Shown one piece after another: positions 38,001-48,072 of a DNA stretch of 64,000 bases. Source of the stretch: Xestospongia muta (lineage: Eukaryota; Porifera; Demospongiae; Haplosclerida; Petrosiidae); the NCBI GenBank assembly GCA_963693285.1, contig OY848924.1, positions 3,613,214-3,677,213 on the forward strand, read 5' to 3'. A program made the translations under genes and the position numbers. Each line of letters begins with the position of its first letter. Within the stretch, counting starts at the first letter, position 1. Under the pieces are notes generated by a model that ran no database searches, was not told the DNA's origin, and saw only the letters and a list, made by a program, of their open reading frames with translations.

Positions 38001-40550
38001 TGTGGATTAAACTACTGGTATCTACACAAAATATTACAATGTCTTAGTATGTTATTTATCAAAATTATTAGATGACAATGTCATCATATCATGACATCAT
38101 ATCAGTATGGCTCTATAGGATTTTTATGACAATCAAAATATTTCACTTTACATTACACTGAGTATTATATGACTTATCATGAAAATATTACCATATATGT
38201 GGTATATTTCGCGTGGATTTAATTTCGCGAATTTTGTGATTTGAACAAATTTGCAAAATTAAAAATCCACGAACATTTATATTCCTTAGAAAAATGGGTG
38301 TGTCACTTATAGGGCATGTCATGCAAAAGGCGTGGTATAATTGGCACATGGCACAATGGCTACTTTGTTTCTACTTTGCATGAAAGGATTTCTCATAGAA
38401 ATTGTGTCCAAATTTCTTTATAAACGTGGTGGCCACGTATTGCAAAGTCCACAGAGAATGAGGTAGACATCGTTGATAATGACTCAAGAACACGTTTGTA
38501 CTGTGGGTAGTGGTTAACTATTAGACCACGTCCGTTGATGATTGGGCGGTTGCGCCTATTAATAATTTGTTGCACACACCTCAACCACAAAATAGATCCA
38601 TCTTAAATTCGCAAAAAGTTTTTTTCGCAAATATGAATTTTGGGTAAAATTGTGAAAATTTATACCTGCAAAATATACCACGTATACGGTATATTGTATC
38701 CACAAACTTGTAATCATTAAATTAATGACAACAAAACTATCTATTACTAGTAAACAATCATTTATTATTATAAGATAATAACTTACTTCTTTGTCCTGAT
38801 AATTCACATTTGCCTTCTTTTGAATACTGTCTTTTATAATGTTTATCAGCCCACTGTCTGCAGCTGCTAACATAATTTCATTCTAATAAATCATAACAAG
38901 TAAATACAGATAATATACATCACAATAAATACAACAGTATATACAAGTGTTGAGTTTAATTACATATAATTGTGACTAGTAAATAAACCACTAATTAATT
39001 TTTCAGTTCTTTATATATAAATGTATTCTTCTGATAATTATTGTATAAATGGTTGACACAAGTCTATCAGCTTTACTGAATACTTTGTCCTAAATCTCAA
39101 AGATGGCTACATATTACTCTAAATGTACATGTAATGATAGGATCTCTATTAAAATGAATATAGTGTCTGTTAGATGAACTGCTCCTGGTAATGATGTGGT
39201 ATAAATTTGTGCTTCTAATAAAGTGTAAGATAAGGTAACAATGCATGTTTACTGTGCATTCCAAAATATATCATTAAAGTTAGAAGCATTATAGCTATAA
39301 TTTAAAATACAACACTTGTAATGAATGAATGTGGGTATGACTACTGTGAAATATAGCTGTTTAGTCAATCTGTGACAATCTCTTTCATAAATATAACATG
39401 AAGGCAATTATTAACACTGTATACTGTACCTTAATGTGACATAATATACTTTAAACTAATGCTATAGTTAGTAGCTAGTAATAAGAAAGGTAGTATGGAG
39501 AAAACTAGACATAAACAATATATGTATTGATATGTGTATTAGGACTTGGTAATAACTAGGGGACATTTTCATGTAGTATACAAGTATGTACATGTACATG
39601 ATATCAATATAACAAACAAGTATTCTAGTAATTATAAATATTGACCTCAACTACATACTATACTTGTATATACTTACATAATCAGGAGTAGCTCCTGCAT
39701 TTTCAAGAATATGTGTAATTTTGTTGTGACCTTTGATGTAAGCTATAGTATGAGGTGTTGTTATAAGAGGTGTAAGATACCCAGACACAAACTATATCAT
39801 AAAAAACACATTTAAAATATGAAAATAAATCCAATTACATATCTGTGTACAAACACAGCTAAAAACAATTAATACTCATTAAATCTACATATTTTGAATT
39901 AATTACTAAGTTAGTAAACACAAATAAAAACAGATTAAATAATAAACTAATGTGATCTTACATCATGATAACAGTATTTGAAGTTTGCTCCTTTCTGGAG
40001 TAATTGTTTCACATTGTCTACATTTCCATCTCTAGAAGACTCCCAAAGTTCATAGTCCTATATAATAATCAAACAAGTCATTACATTTAAAAATAGTAAA
40101 TCATACAAGCTAATAAAACTATAGAACTAGTCAAATACATAATACACAAAGTGACAATTTTTTTTATGATAAATGATTTTTGATTATTGAATGTCACTCT
40201 CAAATAGTAGTCTTATCACTTGTTGATCAATATTGATATAAATATTGTGGTTGATATTCAAGGAAATACAGTAGTTATATTATAATAAAACTTGAACTAG
40301 ACAATAAAGGATACAACTAGTATTAACAATACCAGACACTAGTCTACTATAAGAGTACTCACTTACTACATCATCATATTTATCATATAACATGTAATGT
40401 ATTGATTGTACACTAACACATGTAGTATAATGGATTAGTTAATAATATACTTACAAGTTTCCACTGTTCTTGTGATAGTTCTTCTTCTGATTGCTCTTCT
40501 TCTGACAGCTCTTCATCCAATAGCTCTTCTTCTGATAGCTGAGCTGCCAT
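22731..40550 (-). CDS. Ankyrin-Roc-COR-Death-CARD protein (DAPK-like without kinase)
   Basis: Seventeen coding exons join in frame: 40,550-40,455; 40,057-39,962; 39,791-39,678; 38,882-38,787; 37,298-37,200; 34,672-34,568; 31,777-31,676; 30,734-30,633; 29,675-29,574; 27,025-24,950; 24,901-24,826; 24,775-24,716; 24,399-24,340; 24,288-23,974; 23,588-23,515; 23,360-23,297; 23,059-22,731. The product has about 1,321 residues. Order: acidic Glu/Ser-rich N-terminus (1-32), ankyrin repeats (about 33-350), Roc GTPase (about 380-560), COR region (to about 980), Ser/Thr-rich linker, Death domain (about 1,066-1,155), linker, CARD-like domain (about 1,215-1,310). All junctions have GT-AG sites; exons up to the Roc-COR exon are phase 0. 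The start lies in exon 1 downstream of a spliced 5' UTR. DAPK1 has kinase, ankyrin, Roc, COR and Death; here the kinase is absent and a CARD-like domain is added. A role in cell-death or immune scaffolding is inferred from domains. A donor-like GTAAGA just before the stop leaves room for a longer isoform. Confidence 0.85.
23974..24288 (-). CDS. Death-domain exon of the main gene
   Basis: This 315-bp exon encodes SWREIGDGLGVSYNNLRSLA, then LGDVIQHWLDM and TWITILDLLKGPLVNNKSLA. The Trp at the start, the LG(V/L) turn, the conserved W in helix 5 and the final ILDLL helix are the Death-domain hallmarks. Phase 1 on both sides makes it a shuffling-competent module. Confidence 0.75.
24950..27025 (-). 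CDS. Last ankyrin, Roc GTPase and COR exon of the main gene
   Basis: This single 2,076-bp exon gives 692 residues. It begins with a last ankyrin-like repeat (GNTLLHSACLF). The Roc GTPase then shows the P-loop GKTNAGKSS (residues 391-399), a switch II motif DFAGH (448-452) and a G4-type GSHID (about 515-519). The COR region follows with long alternating helices and strands, including FHTLLRHLAYT-like and LFVIPPGSMNDV segments. Roc and COR always occur together and act as a GTP-regulated dimerisation unit. The P-loop Lys and Ser are intact, so nucleotide binding is expected. The size and lack of introns contrast with the roughly 100-bp exons around it. Confidence 0.85.
27026..27739. other. Intron of the main gene, left part
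   Basis: AT-rich intron sequence. A short perfect palindrome, ACCTGACATG...CATGTCAGGT, lies at about 27,376-27,400. No exon is seen on either strand. Confidence 0.5.
27740..28300 (+). mobile_element. Decayed Ty3/Gypsy-type pol fragment in an intron
   Basis: Lying antisense to the host gene, the fragment shows a protease-like active-site remnant in which the catalytic DTG reads NTG (NTGTDIT, near 27,920). After frame breaks comes a linker to the reverse transcriptase with LNLVTCVYK and YPEIFKGLSKLTG near 28,205-28,240. This order is that of Ty3/Gypsy elements. Frame changes and stops are present and no LTR is visible nearby, so it is an old isolated fragment. Confidence 0.6.
28511..28603 (+). 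mobile_element. Possible Helitron/Pif1-helicase fragment
   Basis: A 31-codon open stretch ends at a GTAAGT donor and contains CVDKHDYSTQETAYLLLHL. The pattern of charged residues, YS(A/T)QE and LLL resembles the segment ahead of the helicase core in Helitron-type Rep-helicase proteins. It is short, so other origins remain possible. Confidence 0.4.
29150..32640. repeat. Tandem amplification of an ankyrin exon block
   Basis: Blocks of about 1,043-1,049 bp begin with AGCAGGTTGTGG at 29,150, 30,199, 31,242 and 32,286. Three complete blocks each hold one ankyrin exon of 102 bp; the fourth is interrupted before its exon. Blocks 2 and 3 have identical exons and only scattered differences in the intron; block 1 differs slightly more. 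Junctions fall in the intron, so each added block adds 34 residues in frame. Confidence 0.9.
29574..31777 (-). CDS. Amplified ankyrin exons (three copies) of the main gene
   Basis: Exons 31,777-31,676, 30,734-30,633 and 29,675-29,574 each encode 34 residues with GCTPAH(Y/F)AAENGH and KLLIEVGQADVNTKDK. The first two are identical; the third differs at three residues (Tyr first, Phe for Tyr, Ala for Thr). The exon at 34,672-34,568 is an older sister (DINTKDSL). All are phase 0 with a shared TTTCTAG acceptor and GTAAGT donor. Confidence 0.85.
32641..33496. mobile_element. Non-autonomous DNA transposon, 856 bp, with TSD
   Basis: Termini CACGAGTGCATGAG and, inverted, CAGGAGTGCATGAG match at 13 of 14 bases, with weaker similarity for another 25 bases. 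The flanks CAATGAC (32,634-32,640) and CAGTGAC (33,497-33,503) are a 7-bp, one-mismatch target duplication. The uninterrupted sister blocks show the empty site. Inside, near 32,960-33,010, LNGSPIETFLSQVKHATTGQ resembles the C-terminal part of a DNA-transposon protein, so the element is probably an internally deleted copy. A hAT-like origin is possible. Confidence 0.65.
33504..34560. repeat. Older, diverged amplification block in intron
   Basis: Pieces of the same block recur in decayed form, for example GACTAAACTCTATACTTTTT at 33,500-33,522 and TTGGTATCCTAGTA near 34,150. The next ankyrin exon (34,568-34,672) belongs to this older generation. Confidence 0.55.
35117..35400. repeat. Old block remnant, copy 1
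   Basis: CTTTGCACTGGATGTTTTAC through CCAATCATATTATTT matches 36,776-36,965. Both are remnants of the amplification block without an exon. Confidence 0.7.
35401..36414. mobile_element. Decayed DNA-transposon insertion with HTH relic
   Basis: The insertion starts with TCTGTCTGAGTTGATTGG, a mutated form of the end of the element at 45,883. At 35,550-35,812 (+) it keeps a coding relic with VANAYDYFEEVSRCQRTQGP and TGVSHTSIKRLRRE, a helix-turn-helix typical of transposase N-termini. A separate minus-strand frame of 94 codons lies at 36,096-36,380. The right terminus is not recognisable. It splits an old amplification block. Confidence 0.55.
36415..37010. repeat. Old block remnant, copy 2
   Basis: TGTATAATACAAGAAGTAAC onward matches the intron parts of the amplified blocks, and from 36,776 it matches 35,140-35,340. 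The exon is missing. Confidence 0.7.
38190..38692. mobile_element. MITE-like element carrying a HIRAN-like fragment
   Basis: The ends are inverted relatives: ACCATATATGTGGTATATTT on the left and, inverted, ATACCGTATACGTGGTATAT on the right. Inside, on the minus strand (38,393-38,590), is a 65-codon frame with FAIRGHHVYKEIW, which resembles the start of a HIRAN domain as found fused to other proteins in invertebrates. The frame breaks after TQFL. The element lies in an intron of the ankyrin-Roc gene. Confidence 0.55.
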
Positions 40551-40581
40551 TGCCAGCAGGGGCTAACAGCCCTTGGCTGGT

Positions 40582-41115
40582 ACTGTTAAGTTAATCTAGT
40601 TCTATAATAGAACATTAGATATCAATGTACATATACCAGTTATACTATAATGTATTATATATATCACTTTATATAACAAAGAGAATAAATTGTATGTTCT
40701 TTATTTATTGTTGTTATAAAATCATATACAACATGATCATAACAATTCAATATCATCTCATGATATCAAGTACAATAATAACTTGTACAATAAACCAAAT
40801 AATAGCTGGGAAGTACTATCTTTTCAAACATTGATGGTTAAGTTGGAACTGGCTTTGAAAACAAAAGATATAACCTGGATGGGTTTACACTATCTTTGTA
40901 ACTGTTGTAAACACTGACTATACACAAGAATAGCTCAACAATACACTAAATTATAAAAAGGAGTATATTTCCTCAGTAATCAGATGTTTATAGGTAGTAT
41001 CATATCTCATACAAGTATGTAGGGGACAATGAAGTACTTCAAGCATCAGTATGACATATGACTCACATTATCTACATACAATATTACTTATTAACTTCTA
41101 ATTTACATTACTTAC
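40582..41115 (-). other. Probable 5' UTR intron of the main gene
   Basis: On the minus strand a GTAAGT donor at 41,115 and a TTAACAG acceptor ending at 40,583 frame an intron of about 530 bp. The coding start lies 32 bp into the next exon. No other feature is seen in it. Confidence 0.5.
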
Positions 41116-41260
41116 CTAGAAGTTGCTACTAAGTCACTGCTAACACAGGTTACTTTTCTTTGCGGAGGAGCGCCTAATTCGGCAGTTCTTATCACGTGAT
41201 GTTAATTGCGTCATCTGACGATTGAAGGTGGGGCTCTTCATTAGTAGGGGCTATCTCCTC
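41116..41260 (-). promoter_or_regulatory. Likely 5' UTR exon and promoter of the main gene
   Basis: This short patch is less AT-rich and contains CpGs, unlike its surroundings. It holds the palindrome ATCACGTGAT (41,191-41,200), with an E-box core, and TGCGTCA (41,207-41,213), similar to a CRE/AP-1 half. A donor-like GTAAGT on the minus strand at its left edge marks the end of a non-coding first exon. The first exon probably starts within about 41,150-41,190. Confidence 0.4.
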
Positions 41261-41560
41261 TGGTCCTTCATTAAAGGAATGAACCACGTTTCTGGTAGCA
41301 TGCAGTTAATGAGATTGAACACCTGAAGCTTCCCCCCATCCTTAAGCAGCAGTCAACACAGTCTACTCTAACACCTAGATGTAATGGTCATAATATTCTC
41401 CATATGATGTTTATGATCCCTTCTATTATTAACTCACTCAAGTAAATCAGGCCACGCCCATCTACTTGTCATTATGAACTTTTCAAACCTTCAGTTTAAA
41501 ACGTAATGTTGATTGAATTCCATCAGTACTATTTTCTATCTGATAGTTTACATTTTTCAG

Positions 41561-41683
41561 GTCTCCAGATCATTTGTCAAGTTTATATCACTAAAATATC
41601 CTACATCTCATTCACCTTCTGGTTTATCTGGTCCAATTTCCAAGGAGTCACTTGATAGTGATAGGAAATCTGTTTATTACAAA
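41561..41683 (+). CDS. Possible exon divergent to the main gene
   Basis: A 41-codon frame lies between a pyrimidine-rich acceptor (CATTTTTCAG) and a GTAAGTAA donor, and contains SHSPSGLSGPISKESLDSDR and SVYYK. It is Ser-rich and probably disordered. It could start a gene sharing the promoter at 41,150-41,260. The next acceptor (41,781) leads to a stop after five codons in this phase. Confidence 0.3.
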
Positions 41684-42099
41684 GTAAGTAAAGAGTATTA
41701 AAGACAATATAGATAGTTTTAAGATATATCAAAGATAATAATATTGTCTTTGATATTATTGTTATGTGTCTCATTCTCAGTCCATAGTACTGGTATGAGT
41801 CCTAATGATGCTAGTTTAATACCCATACAAGATTTTATAACTAAAGATTATAACTTAATATTTTATTGAAAAATTTTAAAGAGAAGTCAATATATGTATA
41901 ATTATGTTTATCATGTTACATTTCTAACAGATTTCCCAACAATGTTATCAAAGGATCTCTCATCTACAAATTCCTCTCTATATTTCAAAGTTCCTAATAT
42001 CCAAAATTGACTTTTTCCTTTTTAACAACTAAAGGAGAACACAGAATATGAAAAGAAACTCCTTCCAACTCAACATTATAACAACCAACAGTACTTCTT

Positions 42100-42440
42100 T
42101 TCCCAGTACCTTCATGTCATTCATTATCCAATATCTACTCAGTATGTGTCATGACCTCCTGTAGCAGGACCAATTAAGTCTGATTACCAGACATACCAAA
42201 GACTACAACCATCTAGTTCCATGGTGAAGGTTTATTAAAGGAAATGTCACTTCAACTTAATGACAAGCAACCTAATGAACACAAACCAGTCCCAAAGCAA
42301 TGTACTAAGATACCACAGTCTTCTCCATATGAGTCATAACCTCCTGTATCATGATCAACTAAGCTTGATGAGAGACACACCAAAGACCACACCCATCTAG
42401 ATCCATAGAGAAGATTCATTAAAAGAGGCTTAACTTTGAC
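42100..42440. repeat. Two-copy tandem repeat of about 188 bp
   Basis: GACCTCCTGTAGCAGGACCA at about 42,148 and the related CCTCCTGTATCATGATCAA at about 42,331 head two diverged copies that both continue into ACACCAAAGAC and CATCTAG motifs. No coding role seen. Confidence 0.55.
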
Positions 42441-42649
42441 TTTATGAGGAACAATACCCACTAAAGTTATGACAAAGTAATGACCACAAACCAGTCCTAA
42501 ACTATATACTAAGTAAAGTTTCCATATCAGTAACACAAATATCTGACAAACATATCATTTGAACATGAATTATCTCAAGAGTCACCTGTCAATGACAGAA
42601 TATATGTTTATTAAAAAGAAGTAGAAAATACTCAGAAATGGGAGAAAAT

Positions 42650-44320
42650 ATTAAAGAAAGAGTTATTGCTGGTAACTTAAGATTTGAAGTTGTCTGTAAT
42701 AGATATTTTCATAATTATTTAATACGTAGGAGTGTTGTCTTGGCAACTGTAAAATGGGTGTGGTGACTTTACCCAGACTATTAGGTAGAAAGAGTTATTT
42801 CTGGTAAGTTGAGTTTTAAAGTTGTCTCTAATAGTAATTTTTATAACTATTCTATGCATAGGAGTGTTGTCATGGCAACTGTAAAATGGGTGTGGTGACT
42901 TTACCCAGACTATTGTATTAGGAAGAAAGAGTGATTGCTGGTAACTTAATTTAAGGTTTGAAGTTGACTGTAATAGTCATTTTTATAACTATTCTATATA
43001 TAGGAGTGTTGTCGTGGCAACTATAAAATGGATGTGTTGACATTAGCCAGAGTATTAGGAAGAAAAAGTTATTTCTGGTAAGTTAAGTTTTGAAGTTGTC
43101 TATAATAGTCATTCTTATAACTTATTTTATGTGTAGGAGTGTTGTTGTGGCAACTGTAAAAGTGGGTGTGGTGCCCTTACCCAGACTATTAGGAAGAGAG
43201 AGTTATTGCTGGTAACTTAAGGTTTGAAGTTATTTGTAATAGTTATTTTTATAACTATTGTATGCATAGGAGTGTTGTCATGGGAACTGTAAAATGGGTG
43301 TGGTAACTTTACGTAGACTATTAGGAAGAAAGAGTTATTGCTGGTAACTTAATTTAGGGTGGTTGTTGGTATAACTTGACTATGATGACATTATAATGAA
43401 ATGACACATAGTGATGTCATCATAGACATGTTGTTACATCATCAGTCAAGTTACACCAAGAAGCACCCTTAATTTAAGGTCTAACGTTATCTGTGATAGT
43501 AATTTTTATAACTATTCTATGTGTATGAGTGTTGTCATGGCAACTGTAAAATGGGTGTGGTGTCCTTACCTGGAATATTAGGAAGAAAGAGTTATTTCTG
43601 GTAAGTTAAGTTTTGAATTGTCTATAATAGTCATTTTTATAACTTATTTTATGTGTAGGAGTGTTGTTGAGGCAACTGTAAAAGTGGGTGTTGTGTCCTT
43701 ACCCAGAATATTAGGAAGAAAGAGTTATTGCTGGTAACTTAATTTAGGGTTTGAAGTTGTCTGTATTAGTCAATTTTATAATTACTCTATGCATAGGAGT
43801 GTTGTCGTGGCAATTGTAAAATGGGTGTGGTGTCCTTATCCAGACTATTAGGAAGAAAGTTTTTGCAGGTAACTTAATTTAAGGTTTGAAGTTGTCTCTA
43901 ATAGTAATATTTATGTCTAATCTATGCATAGGACTGTTGTCATGGCAACTGTAAAATGGGTGTGGTGACTTCACCAAGTCTATTAGGAAGAGTTATTTCT
44001 GGTAACTTAATTTAAGGTTTGAAGTTGTCTGTAATAGTTATGTTTATAACTATTCTATGCATAGAAGTGTTGTCATGGCTACTGTAAAAGTGGGTATTGT
44101 GTCTTTACTGAGAATATTACAAAGAAAGACATTGCCGGTAACCTAACGTTTGTATTATCTACAATTGTTCTTTTTATAACTTTTCTCTACATAGCAATGT
44201 TGTCATGGTAATTGTCAAGTGGTTGTGGTGTTTCCACCTAGAATTAAAAATGATAAACAGTTATTGCTGGTAACTTTGAAGTTGTTTATAATAGTCATTT
44301 TTTGCATAGAAATGTTGGTG
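42650..44320. repeat. Minisatellite of about 134 bp, about 12 units
   Basis: Units are marked by AGGAGTGTTGTCATGGCAAC, ATGGGTGTGGTGACTTTACC and AGAGTTATTGCTGGTAACTT. They recur near 42,729, 42,862, 43,003, 43,137, 43,269, 43,528, 43,659, 43,797, 43,931, 44,066 and 44,200. Units drift by several percent and decay toward the right end. One unit is interrupted by a 112-bp element. Confidence 0.9.
43357..43468. mobile_element. 112-bp MITE with 8-bp target duplication
   Basis: Inverted termini GGGTG.TT.TTGGT.TAACTTGACT sit between direct copies of TTAATTTA (43,349-43,356 and 43,469-43,476). Sister minisatellite units show the empty site CTTAATTTAAGG, so both the insertion and its duplication are visible. 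An 8-bp duplication fits hAT, P or Merlin-type families. Confidence 0.8.
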
Positions 44321-45240
44321 TGACTATTACAAAGTAGGTGTGGTGTCAACAGTGTCTATATTATAATTATTATAACATAATTTTTATTTTATGTCTTTGT
44401 ACAAAAATGATATTAAGCTCTACTCTTAGATTATTACTCACATTATTCAGAGATACTTCCACACAGTATTACTGTCTACTATTGAAGACTGAAAGAGTAC
44501 ATGAGAGTATTATATTACATAGTGTATTATATGTAGTAATTACTTACTAACCATGGAGGATGACAAGTAATCAATAATTATACAATATTGTGTATTAGTC
44601 ACTACATTGAGTGTTGACTGTTAATAACATTGATATCAGACACTAGTACACAGGTAATACTTTTAAAAGTGAATTCTTTCAAGAACACTTCAGTAAAACC
44701 ACTGTTGTTTATCAATAGAAGTAATACAGGAATTGTTTCATTTTGTTACTAGTGACTTTGATTGAGTTGTTATGATAATATTTGTAGACAGATGTAAGTT
44801 TGGATAGAATATAACATCATGTGATGAGTCAACTCCTAAGACTGTTTCCTCAAGTAGAGTTACTTCTGACATGTCCCTCCTGTACTATTTCTTGTACATA
44901 CAGCACTATATAATGTACTATACCTTGAGTGTCTCCTTGATTGATCCATTCTTTAGTACTTATCTTGTTGATCCCTGGTGATAAACTGACTTGGGAAATA
45001 GTGGGAATCTGTGTAATGTACTGATATACCTGATAATTTATAATTATGATAATAGTAATTTAATTGGTACTTTAATACAAGAATACTTGTTGTCCATTGA
45101 TTGTTATTATTGAAAATATTGCAGTAAGTCATCATTTACTACAAAAGGAAAGAGGGTCTAAATTATCCATCACTTCTGGTAGATGAAGGCAGATTGCGTC
45201 CATTAATGATCATATACTGTTTTTCTAAATACAATAAACT
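44321..45240. other. Stretch without a recognised gene
   Basis: AT-rich, with frames of 60-70 codons that show no domain or splice context. No repeats of note were seen. Confidence 0.4.
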
Positions 45241-45244
45241 AATT

Positions 45245-47469
45245 GTTACAATTTTAGAGAAAGTTTTATACAAAGACAGATCGAGAATTTGTATACACAT
45301 TTGGAAAGGAAGTAATTAGGATGTACTTTACATAACATATACAATAATTAGTCTACAACACATACAATAATTAGTCTGTGATATGTCTATGCAGGACTGA
45401 TCACAATCAGGGCTTTAATGAATACATAAGGGTTACTGTGATCAGAACAGTAATTTCTAACATTACATCCTCTATAAGGATAGTATATGTTGTAGCTTAG
45501 TGAGATAGTAGTCACCATAGCAATCTGGGGGATGTTGTATTTGGGATGATTGTTGTAGAGGTGGTGCATCATGATCAATGGACTGGTCATGATTGAGTAC
45601 CTATAATAAGACAGTCATTGTAGGGGTCATAGAGATCTTCTGATTAGGTGTTTTGGTTATCATGTGGGACTGATGGGTTGTTATTAGGTTGCTCAGGTTT
45701 GTTAGTGTTGTTGACATTTTGGGGGTTATTTTTCTCTGCTGGTATGATGTCTGTCAAAGTGCATGATGAGGTGACTACAATGAGATGATACAGCTTGATC
45801 ATGAATCCTGTATAAAACATCTTTTTTGATTACTTTGAATGGTACTTTCCTGGGTTTGTGCAACTTTCACTTGTCAACTATACTCTGTCCGAGTTGAGTT
45901 GAGCCCTTCATTAAAAAAAAGGTGTTGTATGCATGGAATGTAAGGTCAGATATTTTCTCACCTACTTTATCAACTTAGCACTGAAGTACATTTTAATATT
46001 ATTCATTACTTTTTCACTTGAATGTCATGCGAACAGACCACGTTTTTCCACGTGTTTGTGAAGATACAAGGGGAAGAGACTGAGGTTACAACCAAAGCAA
46101 AGGAGGTTGTTGCAAATGTCTATGACTATTTCGAGGAACTCCACAGGCGTCAACGTACTCAAGGACCTCTTAAAGAAACAGCTGATGCTACAGGAGTTTC
46201 ACGTGCCAGCATCATTTGTTAAAAGGGTTTTTTAGAACCACAGCGGCTTTATAGCTGCCTTAAATCGCAAAAGACAATATCTGATTATTATTTTAATAGT
46301 AATAATTATTATAATAGAACGTTTGTTCATATAATTAGAACTGTAATTTTGAATTGCCACGTGACACACAGCTGACTTCTCAAGGCGAAAAGTGTTATTC
46401 AAAGGTGTGGAATTTGAAGTATGACGAAGGTATGCCATTGAAAATGTATGGAGTTTATAGTTTGCTACTTTCTCGTAGCACTAGAGAGCCAAATATTAAT
46501 TTATATATAAATAGCGCATTTGCAAGCTGAATTGATTGGTGCAAGTTCCATGCGGATAGCACGTAAAACGGCGAAGTTATTTACATGTCTGGGTAGCTCA
46601 ACTCAACTCGGACAGAGTATAGTACTTGTCAGTTTTACAAAATGGTCTTAGAATCTCTACAGCAACTTATTGTAATGGAAGTCTAGCTTAGTATGATTGG
46701 AGAGGGGTACCTCAAGATTAAAGTGGTCCTTTTGTTGAAGCACAAACTGCCAGATACTGCATTACTTGTAGTAGTATCATAGTAAGAAATTGTGGTGATG
46801 TTGTTAGCAGAGTACTGTTGTAGCTGTTTTTGAGGTATTCCAATTATGGACAGTTTCTGTACATTGGCCTTTCTTTCATGAGAGCCAGTTGAATTATTGG
46901 TGAAGATAAACTGGTTCTTGGCAAGTTTTAGACACTGCTTAGGTTCCCAGTCTGGGTTTGTTTTGTCCGTAAAAACATTCATGCCATTTGATAATGATAC
47001 TGGAGTTGATTGGCCATTCTAGCTCATTCCTTTTTGGTGAGAGGAGATAGTATTCTGCGTGGAACTTGAATTTTCCATAATCTCTGTGAAACCATTCCAA
47101 ACTGGTCTACTACACATAACAATGTATAGTCTAAGAGTGCTAGCAGCTCCCTATCTTGAATATCAGCTTTCTCAAAGTACAGTTTGACACATGTTATCCA
47201 CAGTTTGAAGTCCCTTCCTTTGGTGAACTTCCAGGATGGCCTGCCACTGAACCTCACCAGTCAGTGTTTATAGTTCCTCTTCCCAAGACATTCCACTCCT
47301 GCCACCAAAAGTTACAACTATAGGGAAAGGTTTATTAAGTTAAATATAAAGACAGATGAAGGGTTTATATATACATTTGAAAAAGACGTAATTAGGATGT
47401 ACTTTACATACCATATGCAATAATTAGTCTACAACATATATAATAATTAGTCTGTGAAAAGACTATGCA
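45245..47469 (-). mobile_element. Decayed Ty3/Gypsy-type LTR retroelement
   Basis: Two similar sequences of about 150-160 bp, 45,245-45,393 and 47,311-47,469, share AATTAGGATGTACTTTACAT and AATAATTAGTCTACAACA and act as LTRs. Just inside the right LTR on the minus strand is a primer-site-like TTGGTGGCAGGAG. A gag-like relic with GRDFKLWITCVKLYFEKADI lies at 47,024-47,257 and further frame-broken sequence at 46,683-46,982. A low-complexity Asn/Pro-rich end of the internal region lies near 45,640-45,740. Most of pol is missing. A TA-flanked DNA transposon is nested inside. Confidence 0.6.
45883..46617. mobile_element. TA-flanked DNA transposon remnant, 735 bp
   Basis: The ends are exact inverted copies of CTCTGTCCGAGTTGAGTTGA, and TA flanks both sides (45,881-45,882 and 46,618-46,619), as in Tc1/mariner-like elements. 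The interior keeps a helix-turn-helix relic at about 46,100-46,220 (+) with VVANVYDYFEELHRRQRTQG and GVSRASI. The catalytic part is absent. The perfect ends imply recent activity, and it sits inside an older LTR element. Confidence 0.8.
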
Positions 47470-48072
47470 GGGCAACAGAGGTTGTTTCAAACTGATTTAA
47501 TATCATGATATCTATAAAACCTATTATGGCAGCTATACCACAGTTGTGACAATTGACAATATAGTTTAACTACAATGGATATGGCATAAGCATTTTTTTC
47601 TTGCTAGTAACAGCTCTTTAAGGATATTTGTTAAGTTAATTCACTTGAAGATGAAACAGAAAATAGCTCACAGTCAAGTGACAAAGAGCAAGCAAATCTT
47701 CACATAATATCACATTTTAATTCTATTTAATGCATGACAACAATTGATCCAATGTGGCAATTAGATAATGCTAAATTCGGAAGTTGGTTAAACCAAAAGA
47801 TAATATATTCAGCAGGTAAGATTCAGGTGTATTCCAGCCTTACTCATTGTGTTTTAAACTGATCCACATCACTTAAACTCTCAAACTTATCTAAGTTATA
47901 TAGCTGTGTCGACATAAATAAATACCTCAATCAATTTTACTCTAACATAATGACACATAACAAAGAACTACATTAATAAAAATACTCGCTCATAGTCATC
48001 TACTTTCTTTACTGCCATTTTCTTTGTGTACTACACTTCCCAGTGAAATATGAGCTCCGCCTTTTAATTATA
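47470..48072. other. Stretch without a recognised gene
   Basis: Contains one diverged copy (about 47,630-47,695) of a motif with GCTCACAGT and AAAGAGCAAG that recurs near 50,575-50,615. Otherwise unremarkable. Confidence 0.4.

Noticed and set aside
42252..42536. Minus-strand frame of 94 codons
   Set aside because: It overlies a two-copy tandem repeat, has no domain and no splice context.
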